Of a stretch of 64,000 nucleotides of DNA, positions 32,719 through 41,663 are shown piece after piece. This DNA is from Parvularcula sp039818345 (GTDB lineage Bacteria > Pseudomonadota > Alphaproteobacteria > Caulobacterales > Parvularculaceae). Location of the stretch: positions 13,562 to 77,561 of the forward strand of contig JBCBUC010000019.1 in the NCBI GenBank assembly GCA_039818345.1, read 5' to 3'. Position numbers and translations under genes: made by a program. Position 1 is the first letter of the stretch. Every line of letters starts with the position of its first letter. The notes beneath the pieces were generated by a model. It saw only the letters and a program-made list of their open reading frames with translations, had not been told where the DNA came from and ran no database searches.

Positions 32719-33707
32719 ACCTCAACAAGCTCGCCGATGATAAAGGCATCATCGCATTCAGACAGTACCGATGAAGACGTGTCTTGACTGACGATCAGCA
32801 CCATGCCGATCCCGCAATTAAAGACCGTGTAGAGTTCGTCTCGCGATAGGCGGCCTGCATCCTGGAGCCAAGAAAATAGCGGCGGCAGCGAGAGAGCAGA
32901 CTGGTCATAACGGGGTGCCAATCCATCCGGCAACACCCGCGGCACGTTCTCAATCAACCCGCCGCCCGTGATATGAGCCATGCCTTTGAGTACTCCCGAT
33001 CGCAAAAGCGGTGCCACATCGTCCACATAGATCCGCGTGGGGGTTAGAAGCACCTCGCCCCACGTGTCACCGAACGGTGTTTCAGCGCCAAGCGAGACAC
33101 TCTGTTCATCAATCAGCTTGCGGATAAGACTAAAACCATTGGCGTGCGCACCGGACGAAGGCAACGCGACCAGGAGATCGCCCGCTATCATTTTATCTTG
33201 CAACGGAAGAAGAGAGCCGCGCTCCGCTGCCCCGACACAAAACCCAGCCAGATCGAAATGTCCGGGTGCGTAGAGGCCCGGCATCTCGGCTGTCTCACCG
33301 CCGATCAGCGCCGCGCCAGCTTGGCGGCACCCTTCGGCCACACCGCGGATCACGTCAGCCGCTGCATCAGGGGCCAAAACGCCGGTTGCGAAATAGTCGA
33401 GAAAGAAAAGGGGAAGCGCGCCCTGCACCAGAACGTCGTTGGCGCACATGGCCACAAGGTCGATCCCGATGGGATGATAGTGGCCTGTCTCAATCGCGAG
33501 CAGCAATTTGGTGCCCACGCCGTCGGCGCCCGACACCAAAATGGGGTCATCAAAACCGGCGGCTTTGAGATCAAACAAGCCACCAAAGCCGCCGAGAGCG
33601 GCATCAGCACCGGGTCTTCTGGTTGAGGCAGCTAAGGGAGCAATCGTTCCAATCAGCGCGTTGCCAGCATCGATATCGACACCGGCCTTTTTATAGGCGT
33701 CAGTCAT
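32715..33707 (-). CDS. purM: phosphoribosylformylglycinamidine cyclo-ligase (AIR synthase)
   Basis: ATP-dependent ring closure of FGAM to AIR, fifth step of purine synthesis. The 330-residue product starts YKKAGVDIDAGN, then the DGVGTKLLLA motif, DLVAMCANDVLVQGA, ALIGGETAEMPG, GLPSSGAHANGFSLIR-type motif (VALPSSGAHANGFSL), and HITGGGLIENVPRV. Strong and complete match. Divergent from the DUF2066 gene. Confidence 0.96.
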   Translation of the reverse strand: MTDAYKKAGVDIDAGNALIGTIAPLAASTRRPGADAALGGFGGLFDLKAAGFDDPILVSGADGVGTKLLLAIETGHYHPIGIDLVAMCANDVLVQGALPLFFLDYFATGVLAPDAAADVIRGVAEGCRQAGAALIGGETAEMPGLYAPGHFDLAGFCVGAAERGSLLPLQDKMIAGDLLVALPSSGAHANGFSLIRKLIDEQSVSLGAETPFGDTWGEVLLTPTRIYVDDVAPLLRSGVLKGMAHITGGGLIENVPRVLPDGLAPRYDQSALSLPPLFSWLQDAGRLSRDELYTVFNCGIGMVLIVSQDTSSSVLSECDDAFIIGELVEV

Positions 33708-33828
33708 CCCCCCCGATAAGGCGAAGCCACCAGCGCGTGAAGAGGAAAGAGCGGCCCACTTGGCGGTCGCATCATGCCGCTCCTGGTGCTAGGGAGAGCC
33801 AGCAGCTGTTCGCGCCTTGGGATTCTCT

Positions 33829-35295
33829 ATGCTTCGTCTTGCCCTTGTTCTCGTTGCTCTTCTTTCTGGGGGGGCTGCGTTCGCGCAGAACGTCTTCACC
33901 GTCCCGCAGGTGCCTGTCTACGCGGAGGCCGAAACATCAGCCTTGGCCCAAGATCAGGCGCGCCGAGAAGGCAGTGAAGCGGCCCTCGATATTTTGCTTC
34001 GCCGCATTGTCGCGGAGGAGGACTGGATTTATCTCCCCCGCTTGGTCGAAGGCGAGCCGGCGCCTGTTCTGGGCGAGAACGCTTTTTTGCCGACGGTCGA
34101 GCGCGACTTTGACGCCGCCTATAATCCCAATGCAGCCTACAACCCCAACGCGGCCTATAATCCGAATGCCGAGGTCGGCACCCTGCCAGTTACCGAGAAA
34201 CAACCCATTTCGATCGATCCGGCGCAACTAAGCCAGCTCGAAGAAGGGTTCGCCGTTTTCAATGAAAAGGCTTCGGGTACCACTTACCGGGCCCAAATTA
34301 CCTTCCGGTTCAAACCGGACGCCATCCGCTCGCTGCTCCAAAACGCGCGCATTCCCTACAGTGAGGAACAAGCCCGTGATGTCTTGGTGCTTCCGGTGCT
34401 TGAAACCGCGACGGGCATTTATCTTTGGGAAGCAAAGAACCCCTGGGCGCGGGCCTGGCTTGAAAGGCCGCTCACCAGTGAGCTGACACCGATGCAGCTC
34501 CCCGTCGGTGATGCCGTCGACATTCAAGCGATCACGGCAGAAGAGGCGCGGGATCTGAATGCCGCTTCGCTCCGGGAATTCGCGAAACGCTACCAAGCCG
34601 AGGAGATCTACCTCGCGCTCGGACAGCTTGAGGAGCTCAATGACGAGTATCGCCTGGTGGTGAAGCTGATCAATGCGACGCCCCCGGCGATCGGCCTCAA
34701 TTGGCAGGCCTCGGCGATCGGCACGACCGTGGCAGAGAGCCTCTTCCGCGGAACAAGCGATGACTTCCCCGCCCTTGCGCGTGTTGCGGTTGACAGCACC
34801 GTGCAGCGCCATGCCAGGCAGTGGAAACGGCAGACATTGGTGGATTACAGCCTTCAACGCAGCTTCGAAGTCACCGCCTGGTACGGTGACCTTGAGGAGT
34901 GGGCCGAGATCCGGTCGGCTCTTGAGAGCACGCCCTTGGTACGCAACCTCGATCCCGGCGTCTTCAACCGCGAGAACGCGATCATTCAGCTAACGGTGGT
35001 TGGCGATGACCAGCAATTTGATCTTGCGATGGAGCAACGCGGTCTCGACCTTTGGCGCGATGCTTCGGGCCGGTGGTATCTGGCGGAGAAGGAGCGTGCT
35101 GCGCAGCTTCAAAACACGCTCGATCCCTTAGCACCGTCGATTGATGAACAAGCGGGCCGGGGGCAGTCTCTCGGTCTTGGGCGTTTGTTCAGGCGCCGCG
35201 ACGCCGACGAAAACGGCAATGCTGGCGGTACCACGAGACAGCCCGATCGCGCGGTTCCTGAACTTCCCGATGATCTTTTCGGCGACGACGGATAG
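33829..35295 (+). CDS. DUF2066 domain-containing exported protein
   Basis: A 488-residue periplasmic protein with a signal peptide (MLRLALVLVALLSGGAAFAQ). The DUF2066 core includes VPVYAEAETSALAQDQARREG and later RVLVLPVLETATGIYLWE-type sequence; function unknown. It lies between purM and hdaA, as is usual in alphaproteobacteria. Residues about 96-113 are three copies of AAYNPN, an insert unlikely to be part of the core fold. The last 60 residues are Arg/Asp-rich and probably disordered. ATG 33829 is preferred to TTG 33817. Confidence 0.85.
   Translation: MLRLALVLVALLSGGAAFAQNVFTVPQVPVYAEAETSALAQDQARREGSEAALDILLRRIVAEEDWIYLPRLVEGEPAPVLGENAFLPTVERDFDAAYNPNAAYNPNAAYNPNAEVGTLPVTEKQPISIDPAQLSQLEEGFAVFNEKASGTTYRAQITFRFKPDAIRSLLQNARIPYSEEQARDVLVLPVLETATGIYLWEAKNPWARAWLERPLTSELTPMQLPVGDAVDIQAITAEEARDLNAASLREFAKRYQAEEIYLALGQLEELNDEYRLVVKLINATPPAIGLNWQASAIGTTVAESLFRGTSDDFPALARVAVDSTVQRHARQWKRQTLVDYSLQRSFEVTAWYGDLEEWAEIRSALESTPLVRNLDPGVFNRENAIIQLTVVGDDQQFDLAMEQRGLDLWRDASGRWYLAEKERAAQLQNTLDPLAPSIDEQAGRGQSLGLGRLFRRRDADENGNAGGTTRQPDRAVPELPDDLFGDDG
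34114..34167 (+). repeat. three 18-bp tandem repeats encoding AAYNPN
   Basis: Units at 34114-34131, 34132-34149 and 34150-34167 encode identical hexapeptides with different synonymous codons (TAT/TAC, AAT/AAC, CCC/CCG). A partial fourth unit (Ala) follows. Identity at protein level with synonymous drift suggests an old duplication kept by selection. Confidence 0.85.
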
Positions 35296-35307
35296 AGCAG
35301 GCATCTC

Positions 35308-35949
35308 TTGGAGTATCAGGCGCCTCTCCCCTTCTCGCCGCGGCTGAAGGGGCCGCCGCCTTTTCGGCCGAGTGCCTCGCAGCAAGACGCCCAACAACAG
35401 CTCGCGCGGCACGCCGAACGGTTCGCGCGGGCGCCCAGCGGGCTCACGACCATTCTGTTGATTGGCGCACAAGGCGCCGGAAAAACACGCGTGGTGGATG
35501 AATTTGATCCCGTATCATCGGACGAAACCTGCGATGCGCTCGATGTGCATGGTCTCGATCCCCTCGCGCTTTTCGGACTGATCAACAGCTCGACGGCCGA
35601 GCGGCGGGTCTTGGTGATCGAGGCCCGGGTTCCGCCGGTTCGGTGGTATCCACGAGAAACCGATATACCCCCTGATCTACAATCCCGCCTGTCGGCGGTG
35701 CCGATCATTGAGCTTGACCGGCCGAGCGCGATGGATCTGCAATCGGTCCTCGCCGCCGATCTCAGACTGCATGGCCAAAGGCTCTCCGACAGCGACCTCG
35801 ACTATGTTGTCGACCGCTTACCGCGGGACCTTGGGGCGCCGCGCCAATTTTGCCGATCACTTGATCTCGTTGATCAGCGCCTTGTTCGGCGTGACCAGTT
35901 GCAGTGGGCCTTGGAAAAGGTTCATGTCGCACCGCTGAAACCTTTTTGA
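35308..35949 (+). CDS. hdaA: HdaA-type DnaA-related replication regulator
   Basis: Hda proteins stimulate ATP hydrolysis by DnaA after initiation. The 213-residue product is a truncated DnaA AAA+ module: Walker A LIGAQGAGKTRVV near residue 55, a degenerate Walker B region (RRVLVIEARVPP), RLSAVPIIELDRPS, and the C-terminal lid DLDYVVDRLPRDL. Its N-terminus lacks DnaA domain I/IV. TTG start at 35308. The context DUF2066-hdaA-ppk-ppx-rnd is conserved in alphaproteobacteria, which is strong support. Confidence 0.85.
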   Translation: MEYQAPLPFSPRLKGPPPFRPSASQQDAQQQLARHAERFARAPSGLTTILLIGAQGAGKTRVVDEFDPVSSDETCDALDVHGLDPLALFGLINSSTAERRVLVIEARVPPVRWYPRETDIPPDLQSRLSAVPIIELDRPSAMDLQSVLAADLRLHGQRLSDSDLDYVVDRLPRDLGAPRQFCRSLDLVDQRLVRRDQLQWALEKVHVAPLKPF

Positions 35950-35964
35950 CGTATAGGCCCGATC

Positions 35965-38133
35965 ATGAGCGTATCGACCAACTCATTATCCGCTGAACAA
36001 GTGATCACCGCCGACAGCCCTGAGCGGTTCATCAATCGTGAGCTGTCGTGGCTCGATTTCAATGACCGGGTGCTTGAAGAGGCCGAAAACGCGGGTCACC
36101 CGCTCCTCGAACGCCTGCGGTTTTTGTCCATCTCAGCCAACAATCTCGATGAGTTCTTTATGGTTCGCGTCGCGGGCCTTGTCGGTCAGGTGCGAAGCGG
36201 CGTCACCACATTGAGCCAAGAGGGCCTGTCGCCTCGCAAACAGCTCAAGCAAATCAATGAGCGCGCGGCTGCTTTGATGACCCGTCAGCAACAAACGTGG
36301 GGTGATCTACGTGGTCTCTTGACAGACGCCGGCGTGGAGCTGGTTGAACCAGACAATCTCAGCACAGAAGAAAACGAGTGGCTCGAGAACGAGTTTCTCT
36401 CTCATGTGTTCCCTGTACTGACGCCGCTTGCGCTCGACCCCGCCCACCCGTTTCCATTCATTCCTAACCTCGGGTTTGTGCTTTGCTACACGCTCGAAGG
36501 GCCTGATGGCCCTCTTACAGCGCTTCTTCCTGTGCCGAATAAGGTGCGCCGTTTCATCCGTCTCCCCGCATCGTCAGACATGTCTGACGGACGGCCTCGA
36601 GTAAGGTTTGTCAGCCTCGAGAACACCATCACCCATTTTCTGCACCACGTGTTCCCTGACCGGAAGATCGTCAACCGTGGTGCATTCCGCATCATTCGGG
36701 ATAGCGACATCGAAATCGCTGAAGAGGCGGAAGACTTGGTCCGGCAGTTTGAGACCATGTTGCGCCGCCGTCGCCGCGGCGATGTGATCCGTTTGACGAT
36801 GGATGCCAACATGCCCTTTGCTTTGAGGGATTTGGTCAGCGCAAAACTCGGTGTGCACCCCAATGACCTGGTGTTGGTCGAAGGTGTTATCGGTATGTCG
36901 CAGCTGTCCGAGATGATACCAAAAGACCGCCCGGATCTCCTTTTTAAGCCATTTGAGGCTCGTTTCCCTGAGCGTATTCGCGAGCATAGCATGGACTGCT
37001 TTTCTGCGATTGCCGCCAAGGATATTGTCGTTCACCATCCGTATGAAGAATTTGATGTGGTGGTTCAATTCCTCAAGCAAGCTGCGGCTGACCCAGATGT
37101 GCTGGCGATCAAACAGACTCTCTACCGCACATCAAAGGACTCGCCGATCGTTGCTGCGCTGATTGAGGCAGCAGAGGCAGGAAAGAACGTCACCGCCCTG
37201 ATCGAACTCAAAGCCAGATTTGATGAGGAGGCTAATATCCAGTGGGCGCGGGCGCTCGAGCGGTCTGGCGTCAATGTGGTCTATGGCTTTTTGGACTATA
37301 AAACCCATGCAAAGCTTAGCTACGTGGTGCGGCGAGAGGGTGATGCCACCAAGAGCTATGTGCATGTAGGCACGGGGAATTATCATCAATTCACCGCTAA
37401 GGTCTATACAGACATTTCTCTTTTCACCTGCGACGAACAGATCGCGCAGGACGCGGCGCGGGTGTTTAATTTTGTTACCGGTTATGCCGCGCCCAAGAAA
37501 TTTGAGAAAATAGCGATTGCACCGCTTTTCTTGCGAGACACGATTGTTGATCATGTGGACCAAGAAATCGCCCATGCCCGAGCCGGACGGCCGGCAGCCA
37601 TCTGGGCAAAGATGAATTCGCTTGTTGATGGCCCTCTGATCGACAAGCTTTACGAAGCGTCGCAAGCAGGCGTCGAGATCGACCTCATCATTCGCGGTAT
37701 TTGTTGTCTGCGGCCGGGGGTTCCTGGTCTGTCCGAAACAATCCGAGTTAAGAGCATTGTTGGCCGTTATCTGGAGCACTCCCGTATCGTTTGCTTTGGG
37801 GCCGGATACCCGTTGCCCTCGGATGAAGCTAAGGTCTTTATCTCGTCGGCTGATTGGATGCCCCGCAACCTTAATCGCCGGGTTGAAGTGCTATGCCCCG
37901 TGACAAACGAAACGACTCACAACCAAATCGTCAATCAAATCATGGTTGCGAACCTAAAGGACAATCTTCAAAGCTGGGAGCTGGGTTCAGACGGCCGCTA
38001 TAGACGAGTTGGTGTGGAAGCCGGGAAAGAGCCGTTTAACGTGCATGATTACTTCATGACCAACCCCAGTCTATCCGGGCGCGGAACAGCGTTAAGCGAG
38101 AAATCACCTGAGGTTCTCACCGTTCTGCCGTGA
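35965..38133 (+). CDS. ppk: polyphosphate kinase 1
   Basis: Makes long-chain polyphosphate from ATP. The 722-residue product has the four PPK domains: the start RFINRELSWLDFNDRVLEEA, the head domain, and the catalytic C1/C2 domains with the autophosphorylated His in DYKTHAKLSYVV and second site HVGTGNYH. Overlaps ppx by four bases, so synthesis and breakdown enzymes are coupled. Confidence 0.96.
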   Translation: MSVSTNSLSAEQVITADSPERFINRELSWLDFNDRVLEEAENAGHPLLERLRFLSISANNLDEFFMVRVAGLVGQVRSGVTTLSQEGLSPRKQLKQINERAAALMTRQQQTWGDLRGLLTDAGVELVEPDNLSTEENEWLENEFLSHVFPVLTPLALDPAHPFPFIPNLGFVLCYTLEGPDGPLTALLPVPNKVRRFIRLPASSDMSDGRPRVRFVSLENTITHFLHHVFPDRKIVNRGAFRIIRDSDIEIAEEAEDLVRQFETMLRRRRRGDVIRLTMDANMPFALRDLVSAKLGVHPNDLVLVEGVIGMSQLSEMIPKDRPDLLFKPFEARFPERIREHSMDCFSAIAAKDIVVHHPYEEFDVVVQFLKQAAADPDVLAIKQTLYRTSKDSPIVAALIEAAEAGKNVTALIELKARFDEEANIQWARALERSGVNVVYGFLDYKTHAKLSYVVRREGDATKSYVHVGTGNYHQFTAKVYTDISLFTCDEQIAQDAARVFNFVTGYAAPKKFEKIAIAPLFLRDTIVDHVDQEIAHARAGRPAAIWAKMNSLVDGPLIDKLYEASQAGVEIDLIIRGICCLRPGVPGLSETIRVKSIVGRYLEHSRIVCFGAGYPLPSDEAKVFISSADWMPRNLNRRVEVLCPVTNETTHNQIVNQIMVANLKDNLQSWELGSDGRYRRVGVEAGKEPFNVHDYFMTNPSLSGRGTALSEKSPEVLTVLP

Positions 38134-39641
38134 CCCATTCCCCGCGTTGGCCTCGTCGCGCTGTCGTCGATATCGGCTCTAATTCTGTTCGATTGGTGAT
38201 CTTCTCCGGTCCTCCGCGCGCACCAATCAGTATCGTGAATGAAAAGGTTCTCTGTGGCCTAGGCGACCGAGACCGGGCAACGGGCGAGCTGCGTCTTGAG
38301 CCGTTTGAACGTGCTATTGCCACCCTGAAGCGGTTCCGAGGGATATTGGACGCAGAGGAAATTCAAACGGAGGACGTGGTCGCCACAGCCGCCGTCCGCG
38401 ATGCTCCAAACAGTGCAGATTTTCTTGATGCTGCAAGGGATGCAGGTTTCGATGTCCGGTTGATTTCCGGTGATGAGGAAGCGCGCCTTGCAGGGTTGGG
38501 CATTTTATGCAGCGCCCATGAGATTGCACGTGACGGTCACCCGGCTCTTGGCGGGGACCTCGGCGGCGGCAGTCTTGAGCTGAGCCGGCTGGGCGGACCG
38601 GATGGCGTCAAGGTCCACGAAACTGTGAGCTTGCCGGTAGGGGCTTTACGTATGCTCACGGATCATCACGGCGATCTTGCATTGGTCCAGGATGTCGCAC
38701 GAACATCGTTTCAACGTGTAGCGTGGTTGCAGCGGCCTGATTTCCGTAGCCTCTATATTGTGGGAGGGTCTTGGCGAGCGTTAGCAAGAATCAGCATACA
38801 GAGAAACAATCATCCTATCTCAGTGCTCGACCATTACACAGTGGATCGTGAGGAGATGCTCGAAACATGTCGATACACGGAATTAGAAGGTGCTGAAACA
38901 ATCAGTAAAATAAGTGGGGTTCAGAAGAAAAGGGTGCCTACACTGCCTGGCGCCGCAGTGGTTTTGCGATGCCTGATTGAACAAGCATCGATTGAACGGG
39001 TCGTCGTCAGTGCTTGCGGCGTGCGAGAAGGCTTGCTTTTTGACCGCTTAAGCGAAAGGGAACGGAGTGGGGATCCACTTCACGCCCTTGCGCAAGACTT
39101 GGCCGGACGTTCTGAAGGTGGCCGTATCCCAGACCCGCATTTCGTGACCTCGTTCCTTGATCCACTGTTTGGTGAACCGCCATCAATGCGCCGTCTCCGT
39201 TTCACGGCTGCGCAAATGATCCGCGGCGCTAGCCTCGCGCATCCCGAGCAACGCGCTAGACATGCGTCAAGCTTGGTGATGGCTTCACCCTTTTTGGGAA
39301 TCAATCATCGTGAACGGACCATTCTCGCGGTGATGATGCTCGCTCGGTTTGGTGGCTCAATCTCTAAAGATGGTGGTGACTTGCCTTTGTCTCTTCTGGA
39401 CAATGATGATCTGACTCATGCAGTCCAGGTGGGGTACGCGCATCGACTGGTATCAGCCCTTAACCGACCGATGTTCTCGGCGAATTCGGGTTTCGCGCTC
39501 GAGAAACATGCCGGCGCCTTGCGACTGATGATCCAGCCGGGAGTCACTGATCTTTTTGCCGAAGCTGCTCTCAAGGAATTTGATCGCCTTGCGGACGCTT
39601 TTGATCTTCAGCCTGAGGTGATCACTCCTGTTCATTCGTAA
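38130..39641 (+). CDS. ppx: exopolyphosphatase / Ppx-GppA phosphatase
   Basis: Cleaves terminal phosphate from polyphosphate (or pppGpp). The 503-residue product has the ASKHA phosphate loop AVVDIGSNSVRLVIF at residues 12-26, the catalytic Glu region (TAAVRDAPNSADFL), LGGDLGGGSLELSRL, and a C-terminal HD-like region. GTG start overlaps the ppk stop. It converges on rnd, with a 20-base tail overlap. Confidence 0.93.
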   Translation: MTHSPRWPRRAVVDIGSNSVRLVIFSGPPRAPISIVNEKVLCGLGDRDRATGELRLEPFERAIATLKRFRGILDAEEIQTEDVVATAAVRDAPNSADFLDAARDAGFDVRLISGDEEARLAGLGILCSAHEIARDGHPALGGDLGGGSLELSRLGGPDGVKVHETVSLPVGALRMLTDHHGDLALVQDVARTSFQRVAWLQRPDFRSLYIVGGSWRALARISIQRNNHPISVLDHYTVDREEMLETCRYTELEGAETISKISGVQKKRVPTLPGAAVVLRCLIEQASIERVVVSACGVREGLLFDRLSERERSGDPLHALAQDLAGRSEGGRIPDPHFVTSFLDPLFGEPPSMRRLRFTAAQMIRGASLAHPEQRARHASSLVMASPFLGINHRERTILAVMMLARFGGSISKDGGDLPLSLLDNDDLTHAVQVGYAHRLVSALNRPMFSANSGFALEKHAGALRLMIQPGVTDLFAEAALKEFDRLADAFDLQPEVITPVHS

Positions 39642-40776
39642 GAACAGCAACGCGTCCATTTTCTAAACCGAGCGATACTTGGCCGTGTTTTAGCTTGAGC
39701 GCGAGATCGCCAAAAACCTCCCGCCGCCAACCTTTGAGGGCTGCGATGTCTGCATGATCATCAAGCGCTAAGGCATCGAGATCAGCCGCGCTAGCGAGCA
39801 GTTTTGGTGCGACTTCATACGCTTCGCACTGTCGTTTGAGGAGAACACGGAGCAGCTCGACCACGTCGGGCGGCCCCGGTTCGCGTGTTTTGCTGTCCAA
39901 TTGTGGAAGTGCGTCACGAGGGGTTGCCATGCCCCGTTTGACCGCCTCAAGCATGCCCCCGGCGCTGGCGGATCGTTCAAACCCGTTCGGTATCGACCGC
40001 AGGCGCCCTAAATCTTGGGCGTTGGACGGTCGGGCTCGTGCGACTTCGAACAGAACATCATCTTTCACAATCCGTGCACGCGGTACATTCCGGCTTTGTG
40101 CTTCTCGTTCGCGCCAAGCTGCCAGCTCAATAAGGGGTCCAAGTTCTTTTGGTTTGGCGTTGCGAGTCTTGAGGCGCTGCCAAGCATCTTTAGGTTCTGT
40201 GGTGTAAAGATCAGAACGGAGAAGGGTCGACATCTCTTCGGTAACCCAAGCGCCGCGGCCCGTATCATCTAACCGTGTGAGGAGCGCGCCATAGACATCG
40301 CGCAAATAGGTCACGTCGCCAAGGGCGTAGTCGAGCTGTTTGTCGGAAAGGGGACGCCTGGACCAGTCGGTGAAACGGCTGCCCTTGTCGATCTGTACAC
40401 CAGTTAAAGAGCGAACGAGTGGCTCATAGCCGACTTGATCACCAAATCCAAAAACCATCGCGGCGATTTGAGTGTCAAACAAAGGTGCGGGTACGGATCC
40501 CATCAATTTATAAAAAATCTCAATATCTTGGCGCGCCGCATGGAAAACCTTGGTGACGTTTTCATTGGCGAGTAAATTGAGAAAAGGAGAGAGGTCGATA
40601 CCGTCGGCCAGAGGGTCGATAATCACGGCTGTATCAGCCGTCGCCGCCTGAATGAGACAGAGCTGTGAATAATACGTCCGCTCACGCATAAATTCAGTAT
40701 CGACTGTCACATAAGATGCAGACTGTGCATTATTAGAGAATGCTGCCACCTCATCGGTGGTGGTCAAAACCTTCAT
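39622..40776 (-). CDS. rnd: ribonuclease D
   Basis: 3'-5' exoribonuclease in tRNA maturation, about 384 residues. The DEDD catalytic residues are visible: VDTEFMRE (Asp, Glu), VFHAARQDIEIF (Asp), LDYALGDVTYL (Asp with Tyr), followed by two HRDC-like regions. The ATG at 40776 is used (it shares one base with the prmA stop, TGATG); a GTG at 40779 is an alternative. Third gene of the minus-strand group tyrS-prmA-rnd. Confidence 0.93.
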   Translation of the reverse strand: MKVLTTTDEVAAFSNNAQSASYVTVDTEFMRERTYYSQLCLIQAATADTAVIIDPLADGIDLSPFLNLLANENVTKVFHAARQDIEIFYKLMGSVPAPLFDTQIAAMVFGFGDQVGYEPLVRSLTGVQIDKGSRFTDWSRRPLSDKQLDYALGDVTYLRDVYGALLTRLDDTGRGAWVTEEMSTLLRSDLYTTEPKDAWQRLKTRNAKPKELGPLIELAAWREREAQSRNVPRARIVKDDVLFEVARARPSNAQDLGRLRSIPNGFERSASAGGMLEAVKRGMATPRDALPQLDSKTREPGPPDVVELLRVLLKRQCEAYEVAPKLLASAADLDALALDDHADIAALKGWRREVFGDLALKLKHGQVSLGLENGRVAVLTNEQE

Positions 40777-41663
40777 CACAGTCTTTCTATCTTTGAGCGA
40801 ACCATCACAAGCGCTGGCCAGCGCGAGGAGCCGAATTGCTTTTGAACCTCAAAGCCAATCTCTTGATAGTGGTCGACTATGCTGGTTTGTTGTTCATCAA
40901 GTAAGCCGGCTAAAATCAACGTGGCGTTTGCTGACGCTATCGCGTTGATATCGGGTGCTAGCTCTTTAAGGGGCCCAGCCAGGATATTGGCAAAAATCAG
41001 CTCAAAGGGCGCCTCGCGCTGCGTAATGGCCGCCGCGGTACCTTCAGCTGTCTCAAATGAGATGTCATTAATCTGATTAATACCAGCATTTTCTTTGGCG
41101 ATTGCCACTGAACGCGGATCAATATCGCTCGCTACGATGACGGCTTCGGGCCAAAGCTTGCGCGCGGCCATGGCGAGCACGCCGGAGCCGCATCCTATAT
41201 CAAGAACTTTGGCGGGGGAAGGTTGTTGAATATAATCAAGAGCTTCGAGACACCCCGCCGTGGTCGGATGATGGCCTGTTCCGAATGCTTGATTGGCCTC
41301 AACCTGTAACTTGATCCCAGGTTCGTTGGCCGCTCGTTCTGAGTCATGGCTTCCGAACAGCACAAATGAACCCGCATGGATGACGCCTAGACCTTCGAGA
41401 CTATGAGCGACCCAGTCCCGGTCTTCGAGTTCTTGCTCATGGGGCGGAGAAAGGCTCTCAGGCAGCAGGGCGAGCATCGTCTCCGATATATCGACATCTG
41501 TGTACGCATGAAGAAGCCATGGCGCTGTGTCGCCCGGGCCGCTTGCGTCGTCATCTCGAACGAGACTGGTTGCCTCAATCGGGGGTTCCATGAGCTCCGT
41601 CAAAGCACATTCGGCTTCTTCGAGGATAGAGCGTTCCCCGCGCCACGTTAGCCTTTTGGTCAT
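40776..41663 (-). CDS. prmA: ribosomal protein L11 methyltransferase
   Basis: SAM-dependent methylation of ribosomal protein L11. The 295-residue product has QAFGTGHHPTTAGCLEAL, the SAM motif VLDIGCGSGVLAMAA, VASDIDPRSV and ELIFANILAGPL, all PrmA hallmarks. Coupled to tyrS upstream (ATGA overlap) and rnd downstream. Confidence 0.92.
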   Translation of the reverse strand: MTKRLTWRGERSILEEAECALTELMEPPIEATSLVRDDDASGPGDTAPWLLHAYTDVDISETMLALLPESLSPPHEQELEDRDWVAHSLEGLGVIHAGSFVLFGSHDSERAANEPGIKLQVEANQAFGTGHHPTTAGCLEALDYIQQPSPAKVLDIGCGSGVLAMAARKLWPEAVIVASDIDPRSVAIAKENAGINQINDISFETAEGTAAAITQREAPFELIFANILAGPLKELAPDINAIASANATLILAGLLDEQQTSIVDHYQEIGFEVQKQFGSSRWPALVMVRSKIERL

